Shown here piece after piece: positions 28,234 through 36,850 of a stretch of 64,000 nt of DNA. Made by a program: the position numbers and the translations under genes. Source of the stretch: JAVJRN01 sp040218415 (GTDB lineage: Bacteria > Bacteroidota > Bacteroidia > Cytophagales > Cyclobacteriaceae). The DNA lies in assembly GCA_040218415.1 (NCBI GenBank), contig JAVJRN010000070.1:1-64000 (forward strand), given 5' to 3'. Each line of letters opens with the position of its first letter. The first letter of the stretch is position 1. The notes under the pieces were generated by a model. That model searched no databases. It saw only the letters and a list, made by a program, of their open reading frames with translations, and was not told the DNA's origin.

Positions 28234-28505
28234 TTGCTTGGCATGCTCCATGATATAGCTCCAGTGGGATTCTGTTGGTAGGAAAAACACATTCTTCGCG
28301 GTGTAGAATTCTGTGATTTCCAAAAATCCTCATCGCCAATCAGTTCTTTACGGCGCGCTTTAAATTTATTACTGACAAACTTGGGGGAAATGGGGGCAAG
28401 CACTAAGTGTTTGTACTCTGAAGATTCCACGGTACCAAGGAGTTTGTTGACAGATTCCCAGAAGGTCTCTTCCATGGATTTTTGTTTGATTACTTTTTTA
28501 GCCAC
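28222..28505 (-). pseudogene. hsdM: Type I restriction-modification methylase HsdM, N-terminal fragment, frameshifted
   Basis: From a GTG at 28505 the reverse frame reads KQKSMEETFWESVNKLLGTV and then KFVSNKFKARRKELI, the start of HsdM-type N6-adenine methylases. Near 28320 the frame slips: ITEFYTAKNVFFLP followed by TESHWSYIMEHAKQNEII continues in the next frame. At about 28222 homology ends abruptly, where the forward-strand integrase remnant ends too. About 90 of the usual ~500 residues remain, with no SAM-binding or NPPF motif, and no hsdS or hsdR is present. It is a relic, probably cargo of a lost integrative element. A few residues (APISPKF where GLIFLKF is usual) also look drifted. Confidence 0.82.
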
Positions 28506-28752
28506 TAGGTGAATTGAGGGCTGTATGAATGGTTTTTCGCTAAAAGTAAGAAAAATTGGTTGGAGTTAACCACTAACTTTGACTTTACTTCCTTTTTTTT
28601 ACTTGAAAAGCACGTTTTTACGTTTATTTGTTATTTTATAAAAATGACATCTACATAAACCTTATTAAAAGCACTTATTATAAAAATCGGGAATTGCTCC
28701 TTTGATATTACGAGACGTTGCTGTAGGTAAAAAATACTTCGCGACTGCCTTT

Positions 28753-28903
28753 TTACTTGATGACCTTTGGATGCTTTACTTTTTGATAGAGCTCATTCAT
28801 TTTCTCACGCGGATTACATTCTTCAATGCTTTGATAAAGTAAAGGTAAATGTAGTAGTTGAGTCGGTCTTCGCGCTTGATCAACACTCTATTTTTGAATA
28901 ATC
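28753..28903 (-). pseudogene. Unidentified gene fragment, frameshifted
   Basis: On the reverse strand one frame reads LFKNRVLIKREDRLNYYIYL and the adjacent frame continues LLYQSIEECNPREKMNELYQ and KVKHPKVIK before a stop at 28753. The two parts join sensibly across a one-base slip near 28828, which suggests a decayed C-terminus of a once real gene. I do not recognise the family; a mobile-element protein is likely given the surroundings. Confidence 0.35.
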
Positions 28904-28945
28904 ATACTAGGCTAAGCTAAAGGCCGGAGTACCTCTTGAACATCA

Positions 28946-29110
28946 CTAAACCTCTCCGAATAGAACATTCGTCAAATTAATAGTGGAAGATTTATCTTTA
29001 ATCCCAATTATTGAGGCGATTTCGAAAGGTTGGCTGGTAAAGTGATTTTTTGCATTGGCGATTACTGATGAAAACATTGCTAGCACTAGGGTTAACTGAT
29101 ACTTTGTCAT
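28946..29110 (-). CDS. Small exported protein or truncated gene start, 54 residues
   Basis: A complete frame from ATG at 29110 to TAG at 28946 encodes MTKYQLTLVLAMFSSVIANA, a good signal peptide, and then 34 residues without a recognisable domain (FEIASIIGIKDKSS and so on). It could be a genuine small secreted protein, or the cut-off beginning of a larger gene lost during the rearrangements to its left. No family recognised. The flanking 28506-28752 and 29111-29296 stretches show nothing further. Confidence 0.35.
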   Translation of the reverse strand: MTKYQLTLVLAMFSSVIANAKNHFTSQPFEIASIIGIKDKSSTINLTNVLFGEV

Positions 29111-29296
29111 GGGTAAATAATTAAAGTAGTTGAAAATAAAAACCGAGTCAGTATTGGGTTAATTAAAATGATTTTCGTTTTTATTGTTCATTTGATATTT
29201 TTCATATCTGAAGTATATCGTATTAAACACTAATTTGGTTAATCCTTTAGTCTAATCAGGCACAATAAATGATCTAGATGATGAGTGGTTCTTACA

Positions 29297-31033
29297 TCAT
29301 ATATTACTCCTAGCACCAACAACCCTCACCATTGATATTATTATTGATTCGGTATTATCACTAGCTTCCAATATAAAATCATAGTTATTATCCATACTAT
29401 TAGGCTCCATTGATGAAACATAAAAAGTAGCCGTTTTTAAATTACCATCTCCTTTAAGCTTTATGGATTTCATGTTTTTTCCGCCACTAAACTTCAAGAT
29501 CATATCCCCTGAAGTGTTATCAAAATAGGTGACTTTGATGGCTATTTGATTTTTCGAATGACCCCATTGGTCATCGATATCAAACCCAATCCTTTTACCT
29601 GATCTTGCGATATAATCGTAATATTTATCCTTTTGGATCATCCACATTGCTATCGGATGATCTATTCGAATAGCGGGTTGAGTTTCATATCCAGGAGAAT
29701 CTCTTTGGAAAAGCCATCTCTCAAAATTTTTGGTAGTAATGCCCTCTACCATTTCTTCCGTTGTTATCTCCCTGGCGCCATCATCTTGACTTTTGTAGTA
29801 GTCGCCTCTGATATAACTCGTCCTGAGAAATGTCCAAACGTCAGGTGTATCTTCCACCGTCCGGCCCAGCTCAAGGGACATAAAAGGCACCATTTTAGGT
29901 AGCAAATGCCCAGTAGCGAGAATGTAAGTACACCGCATTTGCAAAGCGCGAAGGGTACTGGTAAAATAGCGATATGGATAGGAGTCGGTATTTGGTCCAA
30001 ACCTAAATTCCCTTGACTTAGTAGCCCAAACTTCCTCGTATTCTTCATTTTCATCTCCATTGAAACATCGATATCTCAAAATTGGAGCATCTTCATCCAC
30101 AGCTAAATAACCCTTTTCGTCAATGTACTGCCCGAGATCACTATCTGGAATCCTATACATATACATTTCCACAAAGCCTCGTCGAATCCCAAAACCCTTT
30201 TTCAAACCATAATGAGACGTTCCACCCATATATATTTTGTATTCCATGCCTTCAAACGCTTTTCCCCATGTGTCTAGGCGTTCTTTCACGTGCTGTACTG
30301 TATCATTAGCAATCATTTCTTGTTCGCGATATGGGCCTATTCCTTCATCCCCATTAGTGGGTGATGCATAGCCTACATAAGCAGCTATCACCATCTCAGG
30401 AATTCCACTCTTTGCAAGTTCCTCAACAAGCATCAAATATCGTTTGTGAAACTCAGGATGAGCCGGGTCAAAATTCAGGTTGTCTCTAGGGTACTTGATG
30501 CTGTCTCTTTTGGGTAGAAAATTAACTCCTAGATCCTCAAGCCACAGCGGGGCATCTCCACGAGAAAGAGCAAGATCATCATATCCTCTCAGCTTAGAAT
30601 GACCAAGAATTCTCAAGACCACTTCAAGCCCTAGGCTATTGGCTTGCTTGATACGATCTACCAGTGGTTCAAAGTTGTAATTGCCAATGGTGGGTTCCAG
30701 ATCTCTCCATTTTACCCACAGTACTCCTACTGCATTGGATTTGAATTTTAAATTAAGTGGTTGAAAAGGAGTGTTTAACCCAACCCTGCGCTGAAGACCA
30801 ACCATAGATCGTGGTGAAGGCACAATCCAGCTTGGCAAAGACCAGTCCCAACCACTTATGACACTATCTTTCTCAATCCAAGTCTGGGCTATGATAGTAT
30901 CAAGATTCTCGACCTCTAAATATTGGTAAGATGGCCAGTATCGATAGGTGTCTTCGCTAAATTTTTTTCTAGATTCTGAAGAAATACACGATAGCGTGGC
31001 AATTACGATTACAGATGTGAAGATTCTATTCAT
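29297..31033 (-). CDS. TIM-barrel glycoside hydrolase-like lipoprotein, family unassigned
   Basis: I start at 31033 because that Met gives a short lipoprotein signal (MNRIFTSVIVIATLSC); the frame is open 9 codons further to 31060. About 578 residues remain. The middle shows barrel-like landmarks: GVLWVKWRDLEPTIGNYNFE, VVLRILGHS, FDPAHPEFHKRYLMLVEEL, VIAAYVGYASPTNGDEG. The last ~100 residues look like a beta-sandwich (GFDIDDQWGHSKNQIAI). The W-R-x-L-E-P-x-x-G-x-Y-x-F pattern is typical of beta-galactosidase-like clan GH-A enzymes, but I cannot assign acid/base or nucleophile with certainty. It is the last gene of the right locus, beyond a strong terminator (31084-31115), so it may have its own promoter. 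Function is inferred from fold-type motifs and context. Confidence 0.6.
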   Translation of the reverse strand: MNRIFTSVIVIATLSCISSESRKKFSEDTYRYWPSYQYLEVENLDTIIAQTWIEKDSVISGWDWSLPSWIVPSPRSMVGLQRRVGLNTPFQPLNLKFKSNAVGVLWVKWRDLEPTIGNYNFEPLVDRIKQANSLGLEVVLRILGHSKLRGYDDLALSRGDAPLWLEDLGVNFLPKRDSIKYPRDNLNFDPAHPEFHKRYLMLVEELAKSGIPEMVIAAYVGYASPTNGDEGIGPYREQEMIANDTVQHVKERLDTWGKAFEGMEYKIYMGGTSHYGLKKGFGIRRGFVEMYMYRIPDSDLGQYIDEKGYLAVDEDAPILRYRCFNGDENEEYEEVWATKSREFRFGPNTDSYPYRYFTSTLRALQMRCTYILATGHLLPKMVPFMSLELGRTVEDTPDVWTFLRTSYIRGDYYKSQDDGAREITTEEMVEGITTKNFERWLFQRDSPGYETQPAIRIDHPIAMWMIQKDKYYDYIARSGKRIGFDIDDQWGHSKNQIAIKVTYFDNTSGDMILKFSGGKNMKSIKLKGDGNLKTATFYVSSMEPNSMDNNYDFILEASDNTESIIISMVRVVGARSNI

Positions 31034-31079
31034 CTCAAAAAAATTACTAATGATTTTCACATTGGTTAAACATGATAAA

Positions 31080-31115
31080 AAGTAAAGAGCAAAGTCAGCT
31101 CTGACTTTGCTCTTT
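31080..31115 (-). terminator. Terminator after the 1664-residue fusion gene
   Basis: Positions 31084-31097 and 31102-31115 form a perfect 14-bp stem (aaagagcaaagtca on the plus strand) with a 4-nt loop. On the reverse strand the stem runs into ACTTTTTATC. It lies 24 bp after the stop at 31139 and ahead of the gene starting at 31033, so that gene needs read-through or its own promoter. Confidence 0.8.
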
Positions 31116-31138
31116 TCAGTACTACGTTTACTAATTGA

Positions 31139-34100
31139 TTAACGAACCAGTACCTTGTGATTTGATTCCAATCCTCCAGATCGAATCTTGATAATAATGG
31201 CTCCTGAAATATTTAAAGACCGAACATTGATTTGCGTCGAATTCTGATTCGTCTCAAAGCTGAAAAGTAGTTTTCCTGCCATATTGTACATTCGTATGAT
31301 TCTGTGTGCTTCTTCTCCAAATTCAAAATTCAAAAGCTTATCAACGGGGTTCGGATAGAGTTTCAATGAAACATCACTTTTTGACAACTGACCTTCAAAC
31401 GACTGCCTTGCTCCCGGATCATTGCTACATGTCACCACATTATTCATGGATGAATAGGTCAGTGTTGCGTGAGTAATAGCACTTACACAGAAGTTGAAAT
31501 TTACAGCGCCTTTTGCTGTCCCTGTGGTAGTAATGGTGGCGATTCCATTTGCTCCGGTTACAGCAGAACCAGCTTCATTGTAATCTCCCGAAAAATCTCC
31601 TGAAACAGTTGCGTTAGCTACTGGATTGCCATTATTATCATGCACTAATACAATTGCAACCGCGCGTTTATTGCCTTGTCCAGCACTCTGTGTACTTTCT
31701 GTAATGCTTTGTGCACTCATTGTACTTCCAGACCCTGCCACACCATCAATTCCTGCTTTTTGATCAGATGCACGTTTAGTTGACCAATTACCTCCAACTG
31801 GTCGAAGTGATACGACTACTTTTAACGCATCCAAACCTAAGAAATTTGCATCAGGTACGGAAGGTGCGGTCACCTGAACCTGTAAACCCTGAGTCGAACC
31901 CTGCGGAGCAGGTACGATGGTCTGTCCATAATTGGTCCAAGGATCTGAATTGAGCTGAATGAAGGCCCGTATTTCCAAAGGCTCACTCGCTGTATAATCG
32001 ACCGACACTTCGATGGTTTCAGAAAGTGCTATCTGATCTGGCCAGGACAATATGGAAATTGCATCTGTCAGAGCAACCACTGAAACCGTGCAGACGTCCG
32101 TGAATCCCCCATCATTAGAAGTCACCGTAATATCAGCATTTCCTAAAGCTACAGCGGTTATCACTCCATTAGCATCCACAGTGGCCACTGATGTGTTACT
32201 GCTACTCCAAGTTACGCTTTTATTGGAAGCATCAAAGGGGCCTACCGTTTCATTAAGATCATAGGTGCTACCTGCTATAATAGATGAAGCAGCACAATTG
32301 TTAATACTCACAGCGGTTACAGAAATAGTACTTGGCAAACCATCAACACCTGTCTTTTCATCAAAGGCACGCTTGGTTATCCAATTACCTCCTACTGGCC
32401 GAAGTGAAGCTACAAACTTAAGTCTACCCACTCCCTCGGAAACTGGGTCTGAAGCAGTGAATGAAATATTCATATTGCCTGATCCTTGAGCTACTGGAAA
32501 GATACCCTGTCCATGATTAGTCCAAGGGTCTTCGTTAAGTTGTAAAAACGCCCGAATTTCCAATGCCTCACTCGCCTCATAATTTACAGATACAGTTATC
32601 ATCTCACCAGCTGAAACCTCAGACGGCCAAGAAGCAATGGTAATCATATCCGTATAGAGTGGGTTTACTGTGATCGAGCATGAGCTGATAAATCCACCGT
32701 CATTAGTAGTCACAGTGATATCGGCAATTCCTAAGGCAACAGCAGTCACCAATCCATTGGCATCTACAGTCGCAATAGTCTCATCACTACTACTCCATAT
32801 GACACTCTTATTCGCAGCATCAATCGGATTCACGGTTTCGTTAAGATCGAAAGTAGTTCCTGCGGTGATAGAACCAGGACAATTATCTATAACCACTCCT
32901 GATACAGCCGCCCCTGCTTCGAAAATGACCGTAGTTTCATCCACGTTGGCATAGTCGAAATTACCATCAGCGAAACTCGTTAATGTCACTCCATTAAACT
33001 GACAGTTTTTAAAAGTGATATTCTCCCAAATCGCATTGGGTGCGCCGATTAAGTTATTTTGAGGTTTGCCTCTAGGGGTTTCTACCGGACGATTATCAGA
33101 CTCCCTGATTACACCATCGCTGTATTGGACTATGTTCTCAAATACTATATTATTCAAGGTTACATTCGTCACATTGTCATCTCTCATGGTTCCGTAAAAA
33201 GGAGGAAAAGCAGGTAAGGGGTCTTCTACAAGAATATTCTGAACATGGACGTTGGAGATGATGGCACTTGAATTTGTCTGGCGCATGCTGATAATCCTTC
33301 CTCCTGTCCAATAATGCCACTCTGCTCTGTGATAAATGACTTTGACATCACTGAACACATTAGAGCTTCCATCTATAATATTTTGCAAATAAAGTACAGA
33401 TCCATTAGCATCATTCCAAACGACATTGTTTTGTTGAATGACGTTATTCATTCCAAGATAAAAGGCATCATCTTGAACCCGGAAAAAACAGTCTGTCACC
33501 ACAGAATTTCTAAAAGCGTTGATCCCATCGCTATTTGCTCTCCATCCTAAAATTTTTAAGTTTTTGTATGTATTTACATGACTACCATTGCCATATGCTT
33601 CATTCATATTGAAGGTATGGTTGGCTGGATCAATTACTACAAACCCCTCTAAAACGGCATCTGAAGCTGTATATGTGAATGTCTTATTAGCATAGATTCC
33701 ATCGCCAGCCCAGACATTATGCTCTCCACTAATAGTTCCTGAGCCGTACACCCTGAATCTTTCGGAAGCCTCAGCTCCCCACAATAGCTGCCCATTCGCA
33801 CCAGTTGCCGGGTGTATGGTTCCATGAACGATTGCATCTCCAGGTATATAAAGCGTATCATCATCATTAATTTCAAAGCCATTCCCAATATCATGCACTC
33901 CAGGTTTAAAAATAATCGTGTACGGGGAGGTTCTATCTGTCGGAAGTGGGTCTCCTGGATTCACTTCAATGACTGTATTAGTAGAGCCTAAGATGCTTGG
34001 AGCCTTATAGATCGGGTTTCCAAAAATAGAAATCGTATGTACGGGAGCGCCTGCATATGGCGCTCCAAAATTACCCATACCTGTATAATTATCTTCCATT

Positions 34101-36133
34101 TGGCCATCAATATCCACATTCACATTTGCAGGCTCCGTGAATGTCAGATAAGCTTTACCATTAACAATAGTCGCTGCTGATGCATCTCCTACCGGTCTTA
34201 CCATGGCCTGAGTAATGGCTAAACCATTCTTTTTTGATATCTCCACTTCTACCACATCTCCGTTAAAATCTGATTCAAATGTGGCCCAGGAAGCAGTCCA
34301 ACCAATCAAACTGGCAAACGAGCCAACTTCATTGTCTGCAGTTGTCTGTAGTACATAGGCATCACGAAATGCCGTTTCTGGTTCGCTAGAAAATTTGATT
34401 CGCACCGTATAATGATCCGAAGCTAAGCGGCCGGGTACATTATTAATGACTTTTAGCTGCGCTCCAGTTCCATCAGGTGGTGAGACGTTGTTATAAGTAA
34501 TGGTTACCGGAGAAGTCCCTACCGTATCTATAACAAGCGTTGGCGCAGTAACATTTGGATCAAACGAATTTGTAAACTGATATTGTGTGCCGCTATAGTT
34601 ATAATTATAAGTTTGGGTCGGTTGAAACCATGTAGAATAACCATACATAGGCAATCCATTCAGCGTGAGGTGATTATCTGCCCACGGACTATGATTGTAT
34701 TCAGCCAAAGCAATAGCTTCCCCATTATCTGTCACTAGTCTGACATGGGTAGGATCAATGTAGGTGGCTGTGGCCGGTATTTCATCCAGCCATCCTCTAA
34801 AGGCTTGGAACATGCCCGGAGCTAATGTTGACTGGTCTACAGGTTGATCTAATGTAAAAATAGCCTCACTTCCATTTCTTACACAGTTAGTAACTCTGGG
34901 GTACACAGGTTCAGGATAAGTTTGGGAATCCATGTGATGCAGGATATAGGCCGCATGTCTTTCTCCCACTTCCTTTTTATAAGGAGGGTGAATATTATCC
35001 TCTACGCCTAAGTCAATGGCACTGGTCAGATAAATACTGTCATTGTCGTATGAACCAGCTGCCATGAGTTGCTCACTTCTGACATAACCACTATTTCCTC
35101 CCAGGATTTGGCCCTGAGCATTGTATTGTACAAATCCTGCTAGTATGGTCGTATAAACTGGCAACTTTTGACCCCATCGGTTTTGCCAGTCATTGAAACA
35201 AGCTAGGGTTTTTTCCGCATAGCCAGGTGCGCTTCCACCATTACTCTCTCCTTGGTACCAGACCACTCCAGATACAGATGCTGGGATCAAAGGTGAAATC
35301 ATCGCATTGAAACGCGCTCGTGGCAAACGCCCGTTGGTACTGCTATTGGGATCTAGCGTAATACCCAAGGCGATAACTTCGTCTTCAGCAATCTTAGACG
35401 TCCATTCTTCAATAAAAGTACCTCCAACTGCTGAGACGATGATTCCAATGGGGTAATTAAGATTGAGATGGAGGGTACGAGCTAGGTAATATGCAACAGC
35501 AGATTGCTTGCTAATTCTAGCATAATCTGTCATCTTATACCACCTATTTTTATCCGTATTGGAAACTGCCAAAAGCATTCTTTCTTCTTTTGCTGATTGA
35601 ATCGTCTGAACATCAAGCATTCTAATGTTTGGAAATGCATCAGTCTTCACTTCCTGCATATTGGCTGGTAATGATCCATAGTTTTGTCCATTTTCTATTG
35701 TTGCAAAGGTCCATTCCATATTGGACTGACCCGTAGCAATCCACACATCTCCAAGTACCAACTCATTGTATTGTAGGGAGGTTGATCCATTGGAAACATC
35801 CATTATATAGCTCTGATTAAATGTCAAAGTATTTGGCAATTCCACAAACCAGTCTCCTTCGGCTGAAACGAAGCTTGTACCTACTTGTCCATCAATACTG
35901 CAAGTCACTGTATTACCAGGGGTGTCTGTACCCCACACTCTAATCGGTTGTCCTTGTTGAACAACTGCATTGTTAGAAAAGAGCTGACTAACAACAAGTT
36001 GTGCAGTGGATTTATTAGAGATTGAAACCAAAATAATGAGTAAGTAAATTACTTTTTTGGTGATACCTAACAGTTGTAAAGCGTGCAACACGCTCATTAA
36101 TACTGTCTTGAGATTGTAAAGCATTTTCATCAT
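31139..36133 (-). CDS. Giant T9SS-exported fusion: SASA esterase + GH49-like beta-helix + Ig-like repeats
   Basis: 1664 residues. After a signal region (to about 44) comes a sialate-O-acetylesterase-like (SASA) domain, about 46-520, with GQSNM (Ser137), WYQGESNGG, and DNIHPPYKK (Asp379, His382). Residues about 545-690 look like the N-terminal sandwich of GH49. Residues about 700-1080 form a right-handed beta-helix with NSDGINAF (near 868) and VQDDAFYLG (near 889), the Asp pattern of GH49/GH28-type inverting enzymes. Then come a Big_2 module (about 1083-1161), a module I cannot name (SVNYEASEALEIRAFLQL), a second Big_2 plus a second copy of that module (about 1276-1466), a Big_1-like domain (about 1473-1564) and a T9SS tail (about 1588-1664, LYPNPVDKLLNF). 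One chain thus combines de-esterification and chain cleavage. Both halves exist as separate genes nearby (45556-47340; 40876-43602). Operator E lies upstream. Confidence 0.82.
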   Translation of the reverse strand: MMKMLYNLKTVLMSVLHALQLLGITKKVIYLLIILVSISNKSTAQLVVSQLFSNNAVVQQGQPIRVWGTDTPGNTVTCSIDGQVGTSFVSAEGDWFVELPNTLTFNQSYIMDVSNGSTSLQYNELVLGDVWIATGQSNMEWTFATIENGQNYGSLPANMQEVKTDAFPNIRMLDVQTIQSAKEERMLLAVSNTDKNRWYKMTDYARISKQSAVAYYLARTLHLNLNYPIGIIVSAVGGTFIEEWTSKIAEDEVIALGITLDPNSSTNGRLPRARFNAMISPLIPASVSGVVWYQGESNGGSAPGYAEKTLACFNDWQNRWGQKLPVYTTILAGFVQYNAQGQILGGNSGYVRSEQLMAAGSYDNDSIYLTSAIDLGVEDNIHPPYKKEVGERHAAYILHHMDSQTYPEPVYPRVTNCVRNGSEAIFTLDQPVDQSTLAPGMFQAFRGWLDEIPATATYIDPTHVRLVTDNGEAIALAEYNHSPWADNHLTLNGLPMYGYSTWFQPTQTYNYNYSGTQYQFTNSFDPNVTAPTLVIDTVGTSPVTITYNNVSPPDGTGAQLKVINNVPGRLASDHYTVRIKFSSEPETAFRDAYVLQTTADNEVGSFASLIGWTASWATFESDFNGDVVEVEISKKNGLAITQAMVRPVGDASAATIVNGKAYLTFTEPANVNVDIDGQMEDNYTGMGNFGAPYAGAPVHTISIFGNPIYKAPSILGSTNTVIEVNPGDPLPTDRTSPYTIIFKPGVHDIGNGFEINDDDTLYIPGDAIVHGTIHPATGANGQLLWGAEASERFRVYGSGTISGEHNVWAGDGIYANKTFTYTASDAVLEGFVVIDPANHTFNMNEAYGNGSHVNTYKNLKILGWRANSDGINAFRNSVVTDCFFRVQDDAFYLGMNNVIQQNNVVWNDANGSVLYLQNIIDGSSNVFSDVKVIYHRAEWHYWTGGRIISMRQTNSSAIISNVHVQNILVEDPLPAFPPFYGTMRDDNVTNVTLNNIVFENIVQYSDGVIRESDNRPVETPRGKPQNNLIGAPNAIWENITFKNCQFNGVTLTSFADGNFDYANVDETTVIFEAGAAVSGVVIDNCPGSITAGTTFDLNETVNPIDAANKSVIWSSSDETIATVDANGLVTAVALGIADITVTTNDGGFISSCSITVNPLYTDMITIASWPSEVSAGEMITVSVNYEASEALEIRAFLQLNEDPWTNHGQGIFPVAQGSGNMNISFTASDPVSEGVGRLKFVASLRPVGGNWITKRAFDEKTGVDGLPSTISVTAVSINNCAASSIIAGSTYDLNETVGPFDASNKSVTWSSSNTSVATVDANGVITAVALGNADITVTSNDGGFTDVCTVSVVALTDAISILSWPDQIALSETIEVSVDYTASEPLEIRAFIQLNSDPWTNYGQTIVPAPQGSTQGLQVQVTAPSVPDANFLGLDALKVVVSLRPVGGNWSTKRASDQKAGIDGVAGSGSTMSAQSITESTQSAGQGNKRAVAIVLVHDNNGNPVANATVSGDFSGDYNEAGSAVTGANGIATITTTGTAKGAVNFNFCVSAITHATLTYSSMNNVVTCSNDPGARQSFEGQLSKSDVSLKLYPNPVDKLLNFEFGEEAHRIIRMYNMAGKLLFSFETNQNSTQINVRSLNISGAIIIKIRSGGLESNHKVLVR

Positions 36134-36272
36134 AAGGATATGTTTAAGTTAGAAAACATGACCCCTCTCTTAGTATAAAAAGGAGTTCACTTAACAGGCG
36201 ATGATCATATTAAAGCTTATCAGCACACGATAACCGCTTATCAAAATAAGGTCAGAATAGCGGTAAATAGGG

Positions 36273-36309
36273 ATGTGTTTTATTCCTAAAAGGGAGCGAT
36301 AATTGACAT
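36273..36309 (-). promoter_or_regulatory. Operator copy E, upstream of the fusion gene
   Basis: The most divergent of five copies of the shared element: on the reverse strand it reads roughly ATGTCAATTAT, ten bases, then TAGGAATAAAA. It sits 140-176 bp upstream of the 36133 start. A TATTTTG stretch (36242-36248) about 24 bp downstream is one base short of the Bacteroidota -7 box TAnnTTTG. The rest of 36134-36475 holds no gene. Confidence 0.5.
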
Positions 36310-36475
36310 ATTCACAAAATATCAGTCTCAAATGATCTAATAATTATCATTTTAATAATTATCGCCAGATTTAGCAACAACTCATTTATTAGCACCTCTT
36401 CGAAAACACCTTTTAGAACCTACTAGACCAATAATAGATGAACTCACGATCTATATATCTCCTTACACTTATCAT

Positions 36476-36502
36476 AAAAAAGGGCAACCCCTTGGGTTGC
36501 CC
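36476..36502 (-). terminator. Terminator after the PID-CTERM mini-gene
   Basis: gggcaaccc (36482-36490), a 3-nt loop, then gggttgccc (36494-36502) form a perfect 9-bp GC-rich stem. On the reverse strand it is followed directly by six T residues (36476-36481). It should end the transcript of 36851-38950 and 36652-36828. Confidence 0.85.
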
Positions 36503-36651
36503 ATAAGACATTGATCTCTCAGGTCAGTGTCCACCTTAGTATTTTAAATAGAAGAAATGATCACTCTGATAGCCAATCCGCATGACATAAATAATTTTCT
36601 TAATTTATCCTATGAAGAATAGCAATCATAAATTAATTGATCAAAAAGCCA

Positions 36652-36828
36652 TCAGCTTTTACGTTTATCGTACAGCTTCTTAGCACCATAAGCACCTCCA
36701 GCAGCCAGCAGCAAACTCAGTCCTCCATCTATTGGTGTAGCAGGTGGAGCTCCTTGTGCTAAGGCAGGAACTGCAATAATGAATACTGCAGGTATGAGAA
36801 GTGTAATTTTTATTATTAGATTTTTCAT
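36652..36828 (-). CDS. PID-CTERM-type mini-protein, 58 residues
   Basis: A complete frame from ATG at 36828 to TGA at 36652. Residues 1-24 are a signal peptide (MKNLIIKITLLIPAVFIIAV, ending PALAQ). Then a short Pro/Ala stretch leads to PIDGGLSLLLAAGGAYGAKK and a basic end (KLYDKRKS). The PIDGGLxxLLAAG block followed by a basic tail is a recurrent C-terminal signal in Bacteroidota, known as PID-CTERM and thought to be a sorting or anchoring tag. Here almost nothing but the tag remains after signal cleavage. The gene is 22 bp after the T9SS protein gene at 36851-38950 and before a terminator, so it is the second gene of that transcript. Start choice is firm because the signal peptide begins there. 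Confidence 0.85.
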   Translation of the reverse strand: MKNLIIKITLLIPAVFIIAVPALAQGAPPATPIDGGLSLLLAAGGAYGAKKLYDKRKS

Positions 36829-36850
36829 GATTTTATCTTGAGATTAAGGT

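Noticed and set aside
28204..28505. An active restriction-modification system
   Set aside because: Only about 90 N-terminal residues of HsdM remain, frameshifted, and no specificity or restriction subunit is present.
31440..32880. A tandem DNA repeat or CRISPR-like array
   Set aside because: The repetition comes from duplicated Big_2 and partner modules of one protein; units are ~580 bp apart, have diverged and keep the frame.
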